NCBI GenBank assembly: GCA_052273485.1
Contig: DAVZID010000011.1
Span: 1 to 64,000, forward strand
Direction of reading: 5' to 3'
Source: Anthropogastromicrobium sp052273485
Lineage (GTDB): Bacteria > Bacillota > Clostridia > Lachnospirales > Lachnospiraceae
Length of the DNA stretch: 64,000 nt
Both the position numbers and the translations under genes were made by a program. Under the pieces are notes generated by a model that was not told the origin of the DNA, searched no databases, and saw only the letters and a program-made list of their open reading frames with translations. Of this stretch, positions 16,658 through 26,163 are shown piece by piece. Position 1 is the first letter of the stretch; each line of letters starts with the position of its first letter.

Positions 16658-19489
16658 TTACTTCGTCTCATACCAACTTAGCCCCTCGGACACCGACACC
16701 TCAAGCGGCACACGAAGATCCGCCGCTGATTGCATCTCCTCGCGAAGAAGCACCTTGATTGTTTCGCACTCTTCCTTCGGCACTTCGACTAACAATTCAT
16801 CATGCACCTGAAGGACAATTCTTGATTTTAACTGCTCTTTCTTGAGGCGTTTATTCACTCGCGTCATCGCAATTTTCATGATGTCCGCCGCAGTTCCCTG
16901 AATCGGCGAGTTCATCGCAATGCGCTCACCAAACTGGCGCTGCATAAAGTTAGAAGACTTTAATTCTGGAATCGGGCGTCTGCGACCAAACATCGTTGTG
17001 ACATACTCGTTTGTGCGGCCCTCATCCACCATGCGATCAAGAAATGCCTTAATGCCTGGGTACGCCTTGAAGTAATGCTCGATATACTCCATGGCTTCCT
17101 TGCGAGAGATACTAAGATCCTCGCTTAATCCAAATGCGCTGATACCGTACACAATACCAAAGTTTACTGCCTTCGCATTTCGACGAAGCTGCGGTGTCAC
17201 CTGATCAAGCGGCACATGAAATACCTGAGATGCCGTGAGTGCGTGGATATCCTGCGCGCTGCGGTACGCCTCAATCAGCCCCTCATCGCCAGACATATGC
17301 GCAAGCACACGAAGCTCAATCTGGGAATAATCCGCATCAACAAACACACAACCTTCCTTTGGCACAAAGACCTTGCGGATGGCTCTTCCAAGCTCCATAC
17401 GAACTGGAATATTCTGTAAATTAGGCTCGGTACTGCTGATGCGGCCTGTCGCGGTAATCGTCTGGTTAAAGGTACCATGGATACGGCCGTCCGGTGCGAT
17501 ACATGCAGCTAGCCCTTCCGCGTACGTTGATTTGAGCTTTGTCAGCTGACGATACGACAGCACCTTTTCCACGATCGGATACTCACTAGCAAGCTTTTCT
17601 AGCACATCGGCAGAGGTGGAATAACCGCTCTTTGTTTTCTTCGCGCCCGGAAGCTTCAGATCCTCAAAGAGTACTTCCCCAAGCTGCTTCGGAGACAGGA
17701 TATTAAATTTTTTTCCGGCAAGCGCACAAATCTCTTTTTGAAGGGCAGTAATCTCGCCTGTCAGATCGTCTCCATATTTTTTAAGTGCTTCTTTCATGAC
17801 AGCAATACCAGTTTGCTCCATGCGACAAAGATCAAACACGACCGGCATCTCGATCTTCTCATACAGATCGCGCATCCCCTCTTCTGCTAGCTGTTTTTCA
17901 ATCACAGGCCCACTAAATAATGCAGCTGCCGCCTGACGTGCCACATATGCATCATACTCTGGCTGCATGGATGCCACCTCAACAGAAGTCTTTCCAAACA
18001 AATCCTGATAGGATGGAAGCTCCTTTGACGCATATTTTCCGGCAATCTTTTCAATCGGATAGCTTCCAGTGAGTGGATCAAGCAAATACGCACCGATGGA
18101 AACATCGCGAAGGGACGGATATGCCGATGCGTCTGCACCCTCTGCCATGTAATCGGTTGTATGATGAAGAAACAGCTTCGCATCCGGCACATACAGTTTC
18201 TCGCTTGAAGCCGCCAGCTCATTTGCAAAACCAATCAGAAGGTCTTCGGTAATGAAATTTAATACTGGAAAATAATAGGCCTTTTTCCCGGCTGCAACCG
18301 CCATTCCGGCTAAAAAGCTTCTCGTTCCGCCAAAGGACAGACCAAGCGTCTTTTCTTTCTTTAACTCGCGAATGACCTCGAAGCTTTCATTCATGTCCTC
18401 TACACAAGTAATCACAAGCTCTTCAAAAACAGATGATTCTTCCTCCTCATCAAAATCAAGGTGTATGCTATGAAATTCGAGGCGATCTAGTTCCTTTTGA
18501 GCAGCAACTTTGTCAATATGCGTGCGAAAATGCTCTAGTGGCTCGTCAATTGGAATATCGGTCTTGATCGTCGCCAACTGCTCACTTAAAAAGGCTGCTT
18601 TTTTTCCGACCAGCTCAGTGTCACTCTCCTTTAACAAGAAATTGAGTGGGGAACGCTTTACGTTCAGCTTTGTCTTCCAGTATTCCTTGATCGCCTTCTC
18701 GCCTGCCTTATCCAGATGATCAATCGCCTCGTACAGTTTGCTTACGGTGCCGTACTCCTGAATTAGCTTTATGGCTGTAGACGAACCGACACCTGGAACA
18801 CCTGTGATATTATCGGATTTATCGCCCATCAGTCCCTTTAAGGAATTGACGTGACGCGGCTCAATGCCAAATTCTGCCTTCACAAGTTCTGGTGTAAATG
18901 GGAAAACACGATCTGGAATGTCTAAGTCTTCTTTTTTTATATGATACTTATCAAAAATTTCCTGTGTCTTGTCTGCCGTTGAATGCATCAGCCACAGCGT
19001 CGTCTGATCGGTTACCAATTGCAAATAGTCATTATCCTTTGTCAGAATCTTAACTGGCAGCTGCGACTCAAACTTCTTTGCCATAGAACCACAGAAATCA
19101 TCCGCCTCAAAGCGCGTGTCCATCAGCTGACAGACACCCATATTCGCAAGTACCTCCTGGCAGAGCGCAAACTGCTCCTTTAACGGCTCTATCGTCTCAG
19201 AACGATTGCCTTTATAATCAGCATAAAGCTCACGGCGGAAAGTATCTCGCGTCAAATCCCATGCCACGGCCAGATACGCCGGCTTTTGTTCTTTTAATAC
19301 TTTAAACAAATATCGTAGGAAGCCAAATATGCCATTTGTATAAACTCCCTTTGAGGTCATCATGATCTTATAGTACCATGCCTCTTTTTCCTCCTGCGTC
19401 TTCGCAAACAGGATTTCTCTCGGCAGATTACCGAAAAACTGTGTTGACAGCAGGCTCGAGCCGTCTATTAACAGCAAATAGTCTTCCAT
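16658..19489 (-). CDS. polA: DNA polymerase I
   Basis: Repair and Okazaki-fragment polymerase. The 943 residues contain an N-terminal 5' nuclease (LLIDGSSLL, FEADDFCGS, and MGDKSDNITGVPGVG near residue 220), a central 3'-5' exonuclease-like domain, and a family A polymerase (DADYSQIELRVLAHMSGD, RRNAKAVNFGIVYG, QVHDELLVEVP). The exonuclease domain lacks the DxE motif (LGLSFGGT instead), so proofreading is probably absent, as in Bacillus. An AAGGAGG site precedes the start. Confidence 0.97.
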   Translation of the reverse strand: MEDYLLLIDGSSLLSTQFFGNLPREILFAKTQEEKEAWYYKIMMTSKGVYTNGIFGFLRYLFKVLKEQKPAYLAVAWDLTRDTFRRELYADYKGNRSETIEPLKEQFALCQEVLANMGVCQLMDTRFEADDFCGSMAKKFESQLPVKILTKDNDYLQLVTDQTTLWLMHSTADKTQEIFDKYHIKKEDLDIPDRVFPFTPELVKAEFGIEPRHVNSLKGLMGDKSDNITGVPGVGSSTAIKLIQEYGTVSKLYEAIDHLDKAGEKAIKEYWKTKLNVKRSPLNFLLKESDTELVGKKAAFLSEQLATIKTDIPIDEPLEHFRTHIDKVAAQKELDRLEFHSIHLDFDEEEESSVFEELVITCVEDMNESFEVIRELKKEKTLGLSFGGTRSFLAGMAVAAGKKAYYFPVLNFITEDLLIGFANELAASSEKLYVPDAKLFLHHTTDYMAEGADASAYPSLRDVSIGAYLLDPLTGSYPIEKIAGKYASKELPSYQDLFGKTSVEVASMQPEYDAYVARQAAAALFSGPVIEKQLAEEGMRDLYEKIEMPVVFDLCRMEQTGIAVMKEALKKYGDDLTGEITALQKEICALAGKKFNILSPKQLGEVLFEDLKLPGAKKTKSGYSTSADVLEKLASEYPIVEKVLSYRQLTKLKSTYAEGLAACIAPDGRIHGTFNQTITATGRISSTEPNLQNIPVRMELGRAIRKVFVPKEGCVFVDADYSQIELRVLAHMSGDEGLIEAYRSAQDIHALTASQVFHVPLDQVTPQLRRNAKAVNFGIVYGISAFGLSEDLSISRKEAMEYIEHYFKAYPGIKAFLDRMVDEGRTNEYVTTMFGRRRPIPELKSSNFMQRQFGERIAMNSPIQGTAADIMKIAMTRVNKRLKKEQLKSRIVLQVHDELLVEVPKEECETIKVLLREEMQSAADLRVPLEVSVSEGLSWYETK

Positions 19490-19507
19490 TATTCCTCCTT
19501 ATCAAAG

Positions 19508-19543
19508 GAGCCAAAAAGACAGGCAAACGCTGCTTTTTGACTC
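19508..19543 (-). terminator. Hairpin between the zinc-finger gene and polA
   Basis: Minus-strand GAGTCAAAAAG pairs with CTTTTTGGCTC, 11 pairs including one G-U, with a 14-base loop. It lies 7 bases after the upstream gene's stop and 18 bases before polA. There is no T-tract beyond the stem, so weak termination or attenuation is the most that can be claimed. Confidence 0.35.
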
Positions 19544-19549
19544 TATTTT

Positions 19550-19885
19550 TTAAAACCATCGCATGATTTGCAAAACTGCGGCAACTGCTGCTCCCACTGC
19601 TGCCGCTATCATGGCAATATGATGAAGCCACTGAATCGCCAGACTGGTATGCACCTGTCTGGCCTCCTGGCTGATATCATGTTCAAACTGCTGCTTTAGG
19701 TTGTAGGTTTTAAAACGATCCTGATCCATACCGTCGATGGCGGTACGAACGGTATAGTAGATTTCCAAATCCTCCCTGCAGCCAGAACACTCTTTTATAT
19801 GCTTTAGAAAATGATCGGTCTCCTCTGGTGGAAGAGTCCCCTCCAAAAAAGGAACCATCATGCGGTTCGCAGTTTTACAATCCAA
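19550..19885 (-). CDS. Putative zinc-finger anti-sigma-like membrane protein
   Basis: A 111-residue protein with an N-terminal zf-HC2-like motif (Cys3, then HFLKHIKECSGC near residues 25-35), a charged linker, and one membrane segment near residues 88-107. This is the layout of anti-sigma factors such as RsiW. The start is a TTG at 19885, with GAGGG seven bases upstream. No ECF sigma factor gene is adjacent, so the partner is unknown. Confidence 0.7.
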   Translation of the reverse strand: MDCKTANRMMVPFLEGTLPPEETDHFLKHIKECSGCREDLEIYYTVRTAIDGMDQDRFKTYNLKQQFEHDISQEARQVHTSLAIQWLHHIAMIAAAVGAAVAAVLQIMRWF

Positions 19886-19903
19886 GAAATTCCCTCTTTT
19901 CTG

Positions 19904-21088
19904 TCAGGCAATGACGTACTGCAAAAACTCTTCCATCTCTTCTTTCTGGCGAAACTTAGCGATATACATCTGATCGCCCATGCCCTGCGCCAACACAGCC
20001 GGCATACGATCGCTCATCGTGATATTCGCACGGTAACGGGACAGAATCTCGTTGTGACCATTCTTGTGCGGATTGCAATCGCGTCTGCCAACGTAAATAC
20101 AATAAAACTTATCTGCATACTCAGACAGCGTGCAGCGATCAAATGCAATCATATCAGCCCAGATTTTATAGACATTGGTACTGTTTGCATAGTTTAACAT
20201 ATCCGGTGTAAAGCCGCCGCTCGGACGCATATTAACCTCAAGTGCAATGACTTCACCCTTATTTGCCACACCTGGCATATCCTTATTCAGACGGAAGAAC
20301 TCAAAATGAATGAAACGACTCTTAACGCCAAACGCCTTTACACAGCGTCTTCCGGCATCGCGCACATCATCCGGCAGCTGCTTTTCTATGTAAAAATAAG
20401 CATCTGCCTTGTTATTTACAATGTCCATGATCGAAACTGGTGTTACATTTCCAGACTCAAACAGCACATCTCCTCTGCTATTGATAATCGCATCATAAGA
20501 GCAGATCGTGCCATCCACATACGGTTCTGCAAGAAATCCTTCTCTGTTTCCTTCTGCAAAAAATGCATCCAATTCCTGATCACTGGAAATACGATAGGTA
20601 TTCTGTGCGCCAACACCGTTATCTGGCTTTACGACGATCGGATAACCGTACTTTGCCACAAATGCAAAGCAGCCCTCGCGGGAACCGATGCGATAGCAAT
20701 CGACCGCTGAAACACCTGCTTTTTTGTAAAATTCCTTCATGTGTTCCTTTGACTTAAAGGTCTCAATCTCGTTTAGCTGGAATCCACTCGTGATATGAAA
20801 ATCCGTGCGCAGTCTGGCATCCTGTGCCAGCCAATACTCGTTGTTGCTCTCGAGCCAGTCAATACGGCCATACTTAAAGGTAAAATAGGCTACTGCACGC
20901 ATCATCTGGTCATAGTTTTCCATGGACTCTACCTTATAATACTCGGTAAGTACATTTTTTAGGCTATATGGAAGAGAATCATAGGCACTGTCTCCGATTC
21001 CCAAAACGTTTACTCCGTTATTTTTCAGTTCCGCACAGAAATGGTAATAATTGGTCGGAAACTGAGGCGATATAAAAATAAAATTCAT
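19904..21088 (-). CDS. ATP-grasp domain protein
   Basis: A 394-residue ATP-grasp enzyme, probably a carboxylate-amine or carboxylate-thiol ligase of unknown substrate. N-terminal nucleotide-like fold (FIFISPQFP), then the ATP-binding lobe (YGYPIVVKPDNGVGAQNTY near residue 130) and the metal-binding segment IALEVNMRPSGGFTPDM near 280. The start at 21088 has GGAGG eight bases upstream. It follows the YdcF-type gene by 28 bases and could be in one operon with it. The closest relatives I recall are uncharacterised. Confidence 0.75.
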   Translation of the reverse strand: MNFIFISPQFPTNYYHFCAELKNNGVNVLGIGDSAYDSLPYSLKNVLTEYYKVESMENYDQMMRAVAYFTFKYGRIDWLESNNEYWLAQDARLRTDFHITSGFQLNEIETFKSKEHMKEFYKKAGVSAVDCYRIGSREGCFAFVAKYGYPIVVKPDNGVGAQNTYRISSDQELDAFFAEGNREGFLAEPYVDGTICSYDAIINSRGDVLFESGNVTPVSIMDIVNNKADAYFYIEKQLPDDVRDAGRRCVKAFGVKSRFIHFEFFRLNKDMPGVANKGEVIALEVNMRPSGGFTPDMLNYANSTNVYKIWADMIAFDRCTLSEYADKFYCIYVGRRDCNPHKNGHNEILSRYRANITMSDRMPAVLAQGMGDQMYIAKFRQKEEMEEFLQYVIA

Positions 21089-21116
21089 AAAATTAACCTC
21101 CAAAAATTGTTACATT

Positions 21117-21800
21117 TTACGCATAATAGTATACGTCAATCTTTTTCGATTTGCAAGTGATGATTCCCTTTGCCGACTCGGGAAGTGTCGGTTTCGTCCA
21201 ACCATACCAAAAATCCTTCAGCCTTGCGGCGATCTCACGAAGTTCTCGATACAGCTGACCATTATAAATGCCATCCACATCGGCTGACACCCCATACACC
21301 TTCAGTCCCATCTTCCGTGCCAGATACATTGCCCGGTACAAATGATAGCTCTGAGTCACAATCACAATTGTCGCACCATCTCCAAAAAATTCCTTACTGT
21401 GTACAATCGTATCGTACGTATTGAGTCCGGTATGATCCATATACACTTCATCCGCTGCGACGCCATCGGCCACGGCAAGCGCCTTCATGACAGACACCTC
21501 ATTATACTCTTCGTTTTGATTGTCCCCACTGACAAGCATCTTGGAAACAGACGCTTTCTTATAAAAGGAAACCGCCGTCTGCATCCGATCCTTTAACATC
21601 GGACTAGCCTCTCCATTTGCTCTGACCGAGCAGCCAAGCACAACAACACCATCTGCTTTAAAATTTGCCCACTGATCCTTTTTTAAAATACGCCCTCTTG
21701 TCCCCCATACCATATAGACATTGATTGCTGCTATCACCGCTGCCAACAAGATAACTATTCCAGCAAGCAGACCAAACAACCGTCTAATTTTCCTGCGCAT
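21117..21800 (-). CDS. YdcF/SanA-like membrane protein (DUF218)
   Basis: 227 residues with an N-terminal membrane anchor (about residues 8-30, LLAGIVILLAAVIAAINVYMV) and a DUF218 domain (VVVLGCSVRANGEASPMLKDRM; LVSGD; VTQSYHLYRAMYLARKMGL). Family members SanA and ElyC affect envelope integrity. The catalytic role is unknown. It precedes the ATP-grasp gene. Confidence 0.85.
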   Translation of the reverse strand: MRRKIRRLFGLLAGIVILLAAVIAAINVYMVWGTRGRILKKDQWANFKADGVVVLGCSVRANGEASPMLKDRMQTAVSFYKKASVSKMLVSGDNQNEEYNEVSVMKALAVADGVAADEVYMDHTGLNTYDTIVHSKEFFGDGATIVIVTQSYHLYRAMYLARKMGLKVYGVSADVDGIYNGQLYRELREIAARLKDFWYGWTKPTLPESAKGIITCKSKKIDVYYYA

Positions 21801-21879
21801 ACGATCTGTTTTTGCTCCTTCTTTCCAACTTTGAAAACTTGTTTAAAGTTTTATTTCAAGACTGTTTTACCGGATTGTT

Positions 21880-21904
21880 AAAAAGAGCCGGATCGCTCCG
21901 GCTC
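21880..21904 (-). terminator. Terminator after upp
   Basis: Minus-strand GAGCCGGA GCGA TCCGGCTC, a perfect 8-bp stem with a tetraloop, followed by five T. It lies 20 bases after the upp stop. Confidence 0.9.
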
Positions 21905-21924
21905 AAAGCTTACACATATATTGC

Positions 21925-22566
21925 TTATTTTGTTCCGAAAATACGATCGCCTGCATCACCAAGACCTGGGCAGATATATGCATTCTCGTTTAACTCACGG
22001 TCAACATGTCCAACATACAGCTGAATATCTGGATGAGCCTTCATCAATCGATCAATGCCTTCCGGTGCTGCGATAATGCACATAAACTTAATCTTCTTTC
22101 CGCCGTGCTGCTTGATAAAGTTTACGGCCTCTACTGCAGATCCGCCAGTTGCTAACATTGGATCTAATACAACTATCGTTCTTAACTCGATTGGAGACGG
22201 CAGCTTGCAATAGTATTCATGAGGCTCATGTGTCACTTCATCACGATACAGACCGATATGACCGATCTTTGCACTTGGAACCAGTGCGGTCATACCACTT
22301 ACCATTCCAAGACCTGCTCTCAAAACTGGAACAATCGCTAACTTCTTACCTGCAATCATCGGAGTCTTGCAAGTTTCAATTGGCGTCTCAACCGCAACGT
22401 CCTCAAGCGGCAGATCACTCAGTGCCTCATAGCCCATCAGCATTGCGATCTCCTCAATCAATTTACGAAACTCATTTGTTCCTGTGTTCTTGTTTCTAAG
22501 CATGGAAATCTTGTGCTGTACCAATGGATGGCTGTTTACGTATACATTGCTGTACTCTTTATACAT
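21925..22566 (-). CDS. upp: Uracil phosphoribosyltransferase
   Basis: Salvages uracil to UMP with PRPP. The 213-residue protein has the family N-terminus (SHPLVQHKISMLRNKNTGTNEFR), VPVLRAGLGMV, the PRPP-binding loop VLDPMLATGGSA near residue 135, and the uracil-binding YICPGLGDAGDR C-terminus. It is monocistronic between a promoter at 22609-22637 and a strong terminator. Confidence 0.97.
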   Translation of the reverse strand: MYKEYSNVYVNSHPLVQHKISMLRNKNTGTNEFRKLIEEIAMLMGYEALSDLPLEDVAVETPIETCKTPMIAGKKLAIVPVLRAGLGMVSGMTALVPSAKIGHIGLYRDEVTHEPHEYYCKLPSPIELRTIVVLDPMLATGGSAVEAVNFIKQHGGKKIKFMCIIAAPEGIDRLMKAHPDIQLYVGHVDRELNENAYICPGLGDAGDRIFGTK

Positions 22567-22608
22567 ATTTTTCTTCCTTTCTGAGTTTTATCTCGTGCTT
22601 CTTTGCTT

Positions 22609-22637
22609 ATCATATCATTTTTTTACATTTGCTTCAA
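22609..22637 (-). promoter_or_regulatory. Predicted promoter of upp
   Basis: Minus-strand TTGAAG (22632-22637), 17-base spacer and TATGAT (22609-22614), 43 bases before the upp start. It is divergent from the tRNA promoter. Confidence 0.6.
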
Positions 22638-22655
22638 CTATTTTCAAAAAAATGC

Positions 22656-22684
22656 TTGATTTTTTTTTGAATCTATGCTATTAT
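22656..22684 (+). promoter_or_regulatory. Predicted promoter of tRNA-Leu
   Basis: TTGATT (22656-22661), a 17-base spacer and TATTAT (22679-22684), ending 13 bases before the mature tRNA 5' end. It is also the only clear promoter upstream of mcrBC. Confidence 0.65.
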
Positions 22685-22697
22685 TTATATGTTGCAA

Positions 22698-22778
22698 GCC
22701 GGTGTGGCGGAATGGCAGACGCACGTGACTCAAAATCACGCGGAGCGATCCGTGCCGGTTCGAGTCCGGCCACCGGCA
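22698..22778 (+). tRNA. tRNA-Leu (anticodon CAA)
   Basis: Class II tRNA with acceptor stem GCCGGTG/CACCGGC plus discriminator A, anticodon stem CGTGA/TCACG around loop CTCAAAA (anticodon CAA, reads UUG), a long variable arm (CGGAGCGATCCG) and T-arm GCCGG TTCGAGT CCGGC. CCA is not encoded. Confidence 0.95.
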
Positions 22779-22784
22779 TCGAAA

Positions 22785-22831
22785 AGAGTGTTCATAAGTA
22801 AAGTAATTTTGCTTATGAACACTCTTTTTTT
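22785..22831 (+). terminator. Terminator after tRNA-Leu
   Basis: A perfect 14-bp stem (AGAGTGTTCATAAG with its complement) around a 13-base loop, followed by a T-run of eight. It starts 7 bases after the tRNA and ends about 33 bases before the mcrB start, so mcrB must rely on readthrough or on an unseen promoter. Confidence 0.92.
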
Positions 22832-22864
22832 ACAGACGTGATGAACGTGAAAGGAGATCGCACT

Positions 22865-23971
22865 ATGCCCAATAAAAAGGAACGAATCGTTCAGGGTGAT
22901 GAAACGATAGGCATCGAAAAAAATTGGGATAATTTTGAAGACTGGTTTACTTTTAAAGAAAATCCCTCCACCTACACAGAACTTCCAAAAAATATGATTC
23001 TCTATGGTCCTCCCGGAACTGGAAAGACATATCATACCATCCTCTATGCGGTTGCAATTATCGAAGAAAAATCTTTGTCTGAAGTTGCGAATGAACCATA
23101 TGAAGCGATTGCAAAACGCTATCATCATTATCAGACAAATGGGTTGATCGAATTTACTACATTTCACCAGTCCTATAGCTATGAAGAATTTATTGAGGGG
23201 ATTCGTCCTGTAATGAATCACAATGCAGATGATGATGTCACCGATATTCAATATGAAATTTCCCCTGGCCTTTTTAAAAATTTTTGCGACCGCGCTAAGC
23301 AATCACTTCCAACCAACTACATTTTTATTATTGATGAGATCAACCGTGGCAATATTGCAAAGATTTTTGGTGAGCTGATCACGTTAATCGAACCGTCAAA
23401 GCGAATCGGCCAAATCGAAGGCGCCTATGCGCGACTGCCTTATTCCAAAAGTCCATTTGGTGTTCCCGACAATGTGTATCTGATCGGAACTATGAATACC
23501 GCAGACCACTCGATTGCAACGATTGACACTGCTCTTCGCCGTCGTTTCCAATTTAAGGAAATACAGCCCGATCCGACTATTCTTGATGGTATTTATGTTG
23601 AGGAACTTTCCATTAAGGAACTTCTCTCGCACCTGAATCAAAAAATCAGCGTGCTGTACGATCGCGAGCACACGATTGGTCATGCCTATTTCATGCCATT
23701 AAAAAATACTCCAACAATCGAAACGCTCGCTTCGATCTTTAAAAGCACGATTCTTCCTCTCTTGCAGGAATATTTTTATGAAGATTATGAGAAGATTCGT
23801 CTTGTACTTGGTGACAATAAAAAGATGAATCAAAGTGAACAATTTATCTTCAAAAAGACGATTGACTACGACGAACTTTTCGGCAATACCGATTTTGAGT
23901 TGGATGATTCCTTCCAATATGAAATAAATGCAACCGCTTTTTCAAACATTGAAGCCTATCGTTCCATTTAA
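22865..23971 (+). CDS. mcrB: McrB-type AAA+ GTPase of a type IV restriction system
   Basis: Motor subunit that hydrolyses GTP to drive cleavage of modified DNA with McrC. The 368-residue protein has Walker A GPPGTGKT near residue 50, Walker B FIIDEINRGNIAKIFGEL near 155, and the McrB-specific GTP motif GTMNTADHSIATIDTALRRRF near 210. Only about 45 residues precede Walker A, so the usual N-terminal modified-DNA-binding domain is missing. The start at 22865 has AAAGGAG eight bases upstream. mcrC follows after 54 bases. The pair is A/T-richer than its neighbours, suggesting horizontal gain beside the tRNA gene. Confidence 0.88.
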   Translation: MPNKKERIVQGDETIGIEKNWDNFEDWFTFKENPSTYTELPKNMILYGPPGTGKTYHTILYAVAIIEEKSLSEVANEPYEAIAKRYHHYQTNGLIEFTTFHQSYSYEEFIEGIRPVMNHNADDDVTDIQYEISPGLFKNFCDRAKQSLPTNYIFIIDEINRGNIAKIFGELITLIEPSKRIGQIEGAYARLPYSKSPFGVPDNVYLIGTMNTADHSIATIDTALRRRFQFKEIQPDPTILDGIYVEELSIKELLSHLNQKISVLYDREHTIGHAYFMPLKNTPTIETLASIFKSTILPLLQEYFYEDYEKIRLVLGDNKKMNQSEQFIFKKTIDYDELFGNTDFELDDSFQYEINATAFSNIEAYRSI

Positions 23972-24025
23972 AGATAATAAGAGATTCGCTCTAACTATGT
24001 TTGAGGGAAACCGAAAGGAACTTAT

Positions 24026-25378
24026 ATGCAAAAAACAATTTATCAGATAACCGAATATGGCTCATTTATCGCAGAACGGCAAGTGGACGGTTATACCACG
24101 CTGCCATCTGCCACTTTTGAGCAGTTGGAAAACTTTATTCTTTCTAACAAAAATTCGATTCATACAGTCAATAGCAGTCCTATTTATATGTTCCATAAAA
24201 ATTTCAATAACGACGCCAATACGACTACCGATCCCTTAGAGTTAATGGGAATTTCATTTAAAAAGGGACTTGGTAAAATCATCACCGCCAAAAACTATAT
24301 TGGTGTTCTGGCATTTGATGATGGTACTACAATTGAGATTTTACCCAAAATTATTTCTACCGTACCTGAAAGCAACCAAAAAGTGAAAAAACTTGTGGCA
24401 AACATGATCAAGGCACTCACGAATGTCTCGCATAAAAGTTTACAGATTACAAGTGTTGATCTTGAAAAGATGCCAATTTTGGATATTTTCATCCGAATGT
24501 TTCTTGAGGAAGTATTTCGCTTGGTGAAGCATGGACTGCGCAGTGACTACGAAACCATAGCGGAGAATCGGTCATTTTTTAAGGGAAAGATCTTGTTTTC
24601 CGAGCAGATCAAGCAGAATTTTTCTCATAAAGAACGTGTTTTCACCGAATTTGATGAATTTACATCCAATTGCCCCGAAAATAGATTAGTCAAATCGACG
24701 CTTATGCTGCTATATAAACAAACACGCTCCTCACGAAACAAAACCGATATCAAAACATTGCTTGCTGTTTTTCATCATGTTCCGTTTTCTGTAGACTACA
24801 CGGACGATTTTTCAAAAGTGAGAAAGGACTATGGCACACTTCTTCTCTGGTGCCACATCTTTTTAACTGGAAAAAGCTTTACCTCATTTTCTGGCTCTGG
24901 TGTTGCATTTGCGCTTCTGTTTCCTATGGAAACACTCTTTGAACGCTATGTTGCCGTACAATTAAAAAAAGTCCTCCAAGCAGAGGACTTTGGGATCTCC
25001 ATACAAGATACGACACATTATTTGTTTACACAACCAAATAAGAGATTTTTATTACGGCCAGATATTGTAATCACAAGAAAACGCGACAACGCACGCTTTC
25101 TCTGTGATACAAAATGGAAGCTGCTCTCAAATCGCACTGCAAACTTTGGCATCTCACAGGCGGATATGTATCAGATGTATGCATATCAGAAAAAATACAA
25201 TGCAAGAAACATTACATTGCTCTATCCGATGACGGATCAGACAGCCTCTGCCAACGACATCCAATTTGATTCGGACGACGGTGTGATTGTGCGGGTGCGG
25301 TTTGTAGATTTGTTTGATATCAAAAACAGCTTATTGGAACTACTAGCCGACAACACAATCATTGAACTGCCTTCGTAA
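24026..25378 (+). CDS. mcrC: McrC endonuclease subunit
   Basis: Nuclease partner of McrB. The 450-residue protein has an N-terminal beta-rich domain (AKNYIGVLAFDDGTTIEILPKI near residue 92) contacting the McrB ring in known complexes, and a C-terminal PD-(D/E)xK nuclease: RPDIVI near residue 349 followed by DTKWK near 366. GFxxLF-type substrate-binding segments are not recognised. AAAGGAA lies before the start. With mcrB it forms a complete two-gene system, but no separate DNA-recognition protein is encoded nearby. Confidence 0.87.
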   Translation: MQKTIYQITEYGSFIAERQVDGYTTLPSATFEQLENFILSNKNSIHTVNSSPIYMFHKNFNNDANTTTDPLELMGISFKKGLGKIITAKNYIGVLAFDDGTTIEILPKIISTVPESNQKVKKLVANMIKALTNVSHKSLQITSVDLEKMPILDIFIRMFLEEVFRLVKHGLRSDYETIAENRSFFKGKILFSEQIKQNFSHKERVFTEFDEFTSNCPENRLVKSTLMLLYKQTRSSRNKTDIKTLLAVFHHVPFSVDYTDDFSKVRKDYGTLLLWCHIFLTGKSFTSFSGSGVAFALLFPMETLFERYVAVQLKKVLQAEDFGISIQDTTHYLFTQPNKRFLLRPDIVITRKRDNARFLCDTKWKLLSNRTANFGISQADMYQMYAYQKKYNARNITLLYPMTDQTASANDIQFDSDDGVIVRVRFVDLFDIKNSLLELLADNTIIELPS

Positions 25379-25410
25379 AACGCCCTTGTTTTAATCTTCT
25401 GCGCTATGCA

Positions 25411-26139
25411 TTATAAGGTGCGCAAAAAATCCTCGATAAACCAGCTCTCATACAGATGAGCCTTGATATTTGGATGGGAATTTCTTCCGCCAACCTTAAA
25501 TGCCTGCATGCGAAGCTCCTTTGCACGAGCACAATGCACCGGATTCGTGGAGCGATGCATCATTGGGGTACGCTCATCTCCATTTAAATCGATATAGGGA
25601 ATGCCCCACTTCTTTGCGACCTCGATGGTTGCCAGACGATAGTCATCTGTCTCACAGCCATTTGACACTAAAATACCGATATGGGCATATGGATGATGTT
25701 CAATCAGGTATTCGAGTACTACATTCCATGCACCGTAAAAGGTCGTGTTATCGGTGTCTTCGATCGTACCTAAATGGATAATTCCGGTCTGATCTTCTCC
25801 GTCGCTGCCTGTCGAATGCGGTCTGTGATGAGAATCATTAATTCCATAGTACAGTGTGATGTAGTCGACGTCCTCATCAATTGTCTTATAAATTTCATTT
25901 GAAAAAGAATTGGAAAACGTGCCCGGAACAGGTGGCATCGCCATCGTCTGTCCGCCGACTGCTAAGTGCTGCACGGTCATATGATTGCGCTCTGCAATTA
26001 AATAGCCATAGGTCTTATATTTTCCAGCAAATGGACCCTCTTCAAAGGTCTCACTGTATCCGCCAGAAAAATCTCCGTTTGTAAAGCTGTCTCCACAAAC
26101 TGCCCACTTTTTTCCATAAAGAATATTTGTGTTGTCCAT
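25411..26139 (-). CDS. SGNH/GDSL-family hydrolase
   Basis: A 242-residue SGNH hydrolase, probably an esterase acting on acyl or acetyl groups. Block I GDSFTNG near residue 16 (nucleophile Ser), block II glycine in GGQTMA, block III YGINDSH near 99 (Asn), and block V SHPNIKAH near 225 (catalytic His). There is no signal peptide, so it is cytoplasmic. Substrate unknown. GGGAGAG precedes the start, 24 bases after the adjacent hisA stop is read through. Confidence 0.85.
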   Translation of the reverse strand: MDNTNILYGKKWAVCGDSFTNGDFSGGYSETFEEGPFAGKYKTYGYLIAERNHMTVQHLAVGGQTMAMPPVPGTFSNSFSNEIYKTIDEDVDYITLYYGINDSHHRPHSTGSDGEDQTGIIHLGTIEDTDNTTFYGAWNVVLEYLIEHHPYAHIGILVSNGCETDDYRLATIEVAKKWGIPYIDLNGDERTPMMHRSTNPVHCARAKELRMQAFKVGGRNSHPNIKAHLYESWFIEDFLRTL

Positions 26140-26163
26140 TTTCTCTCCCTCTTCGTTTTCTTT

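Noticed and set aside
22698..25400. tRNA-linked mobile island ending after mcrC
   Set aside because: No copy of the tRNA 3' end was found around 25.4 kb, and no integrase is encoded. Horizontal gain remains possible but an attachment site cannot be claimed.
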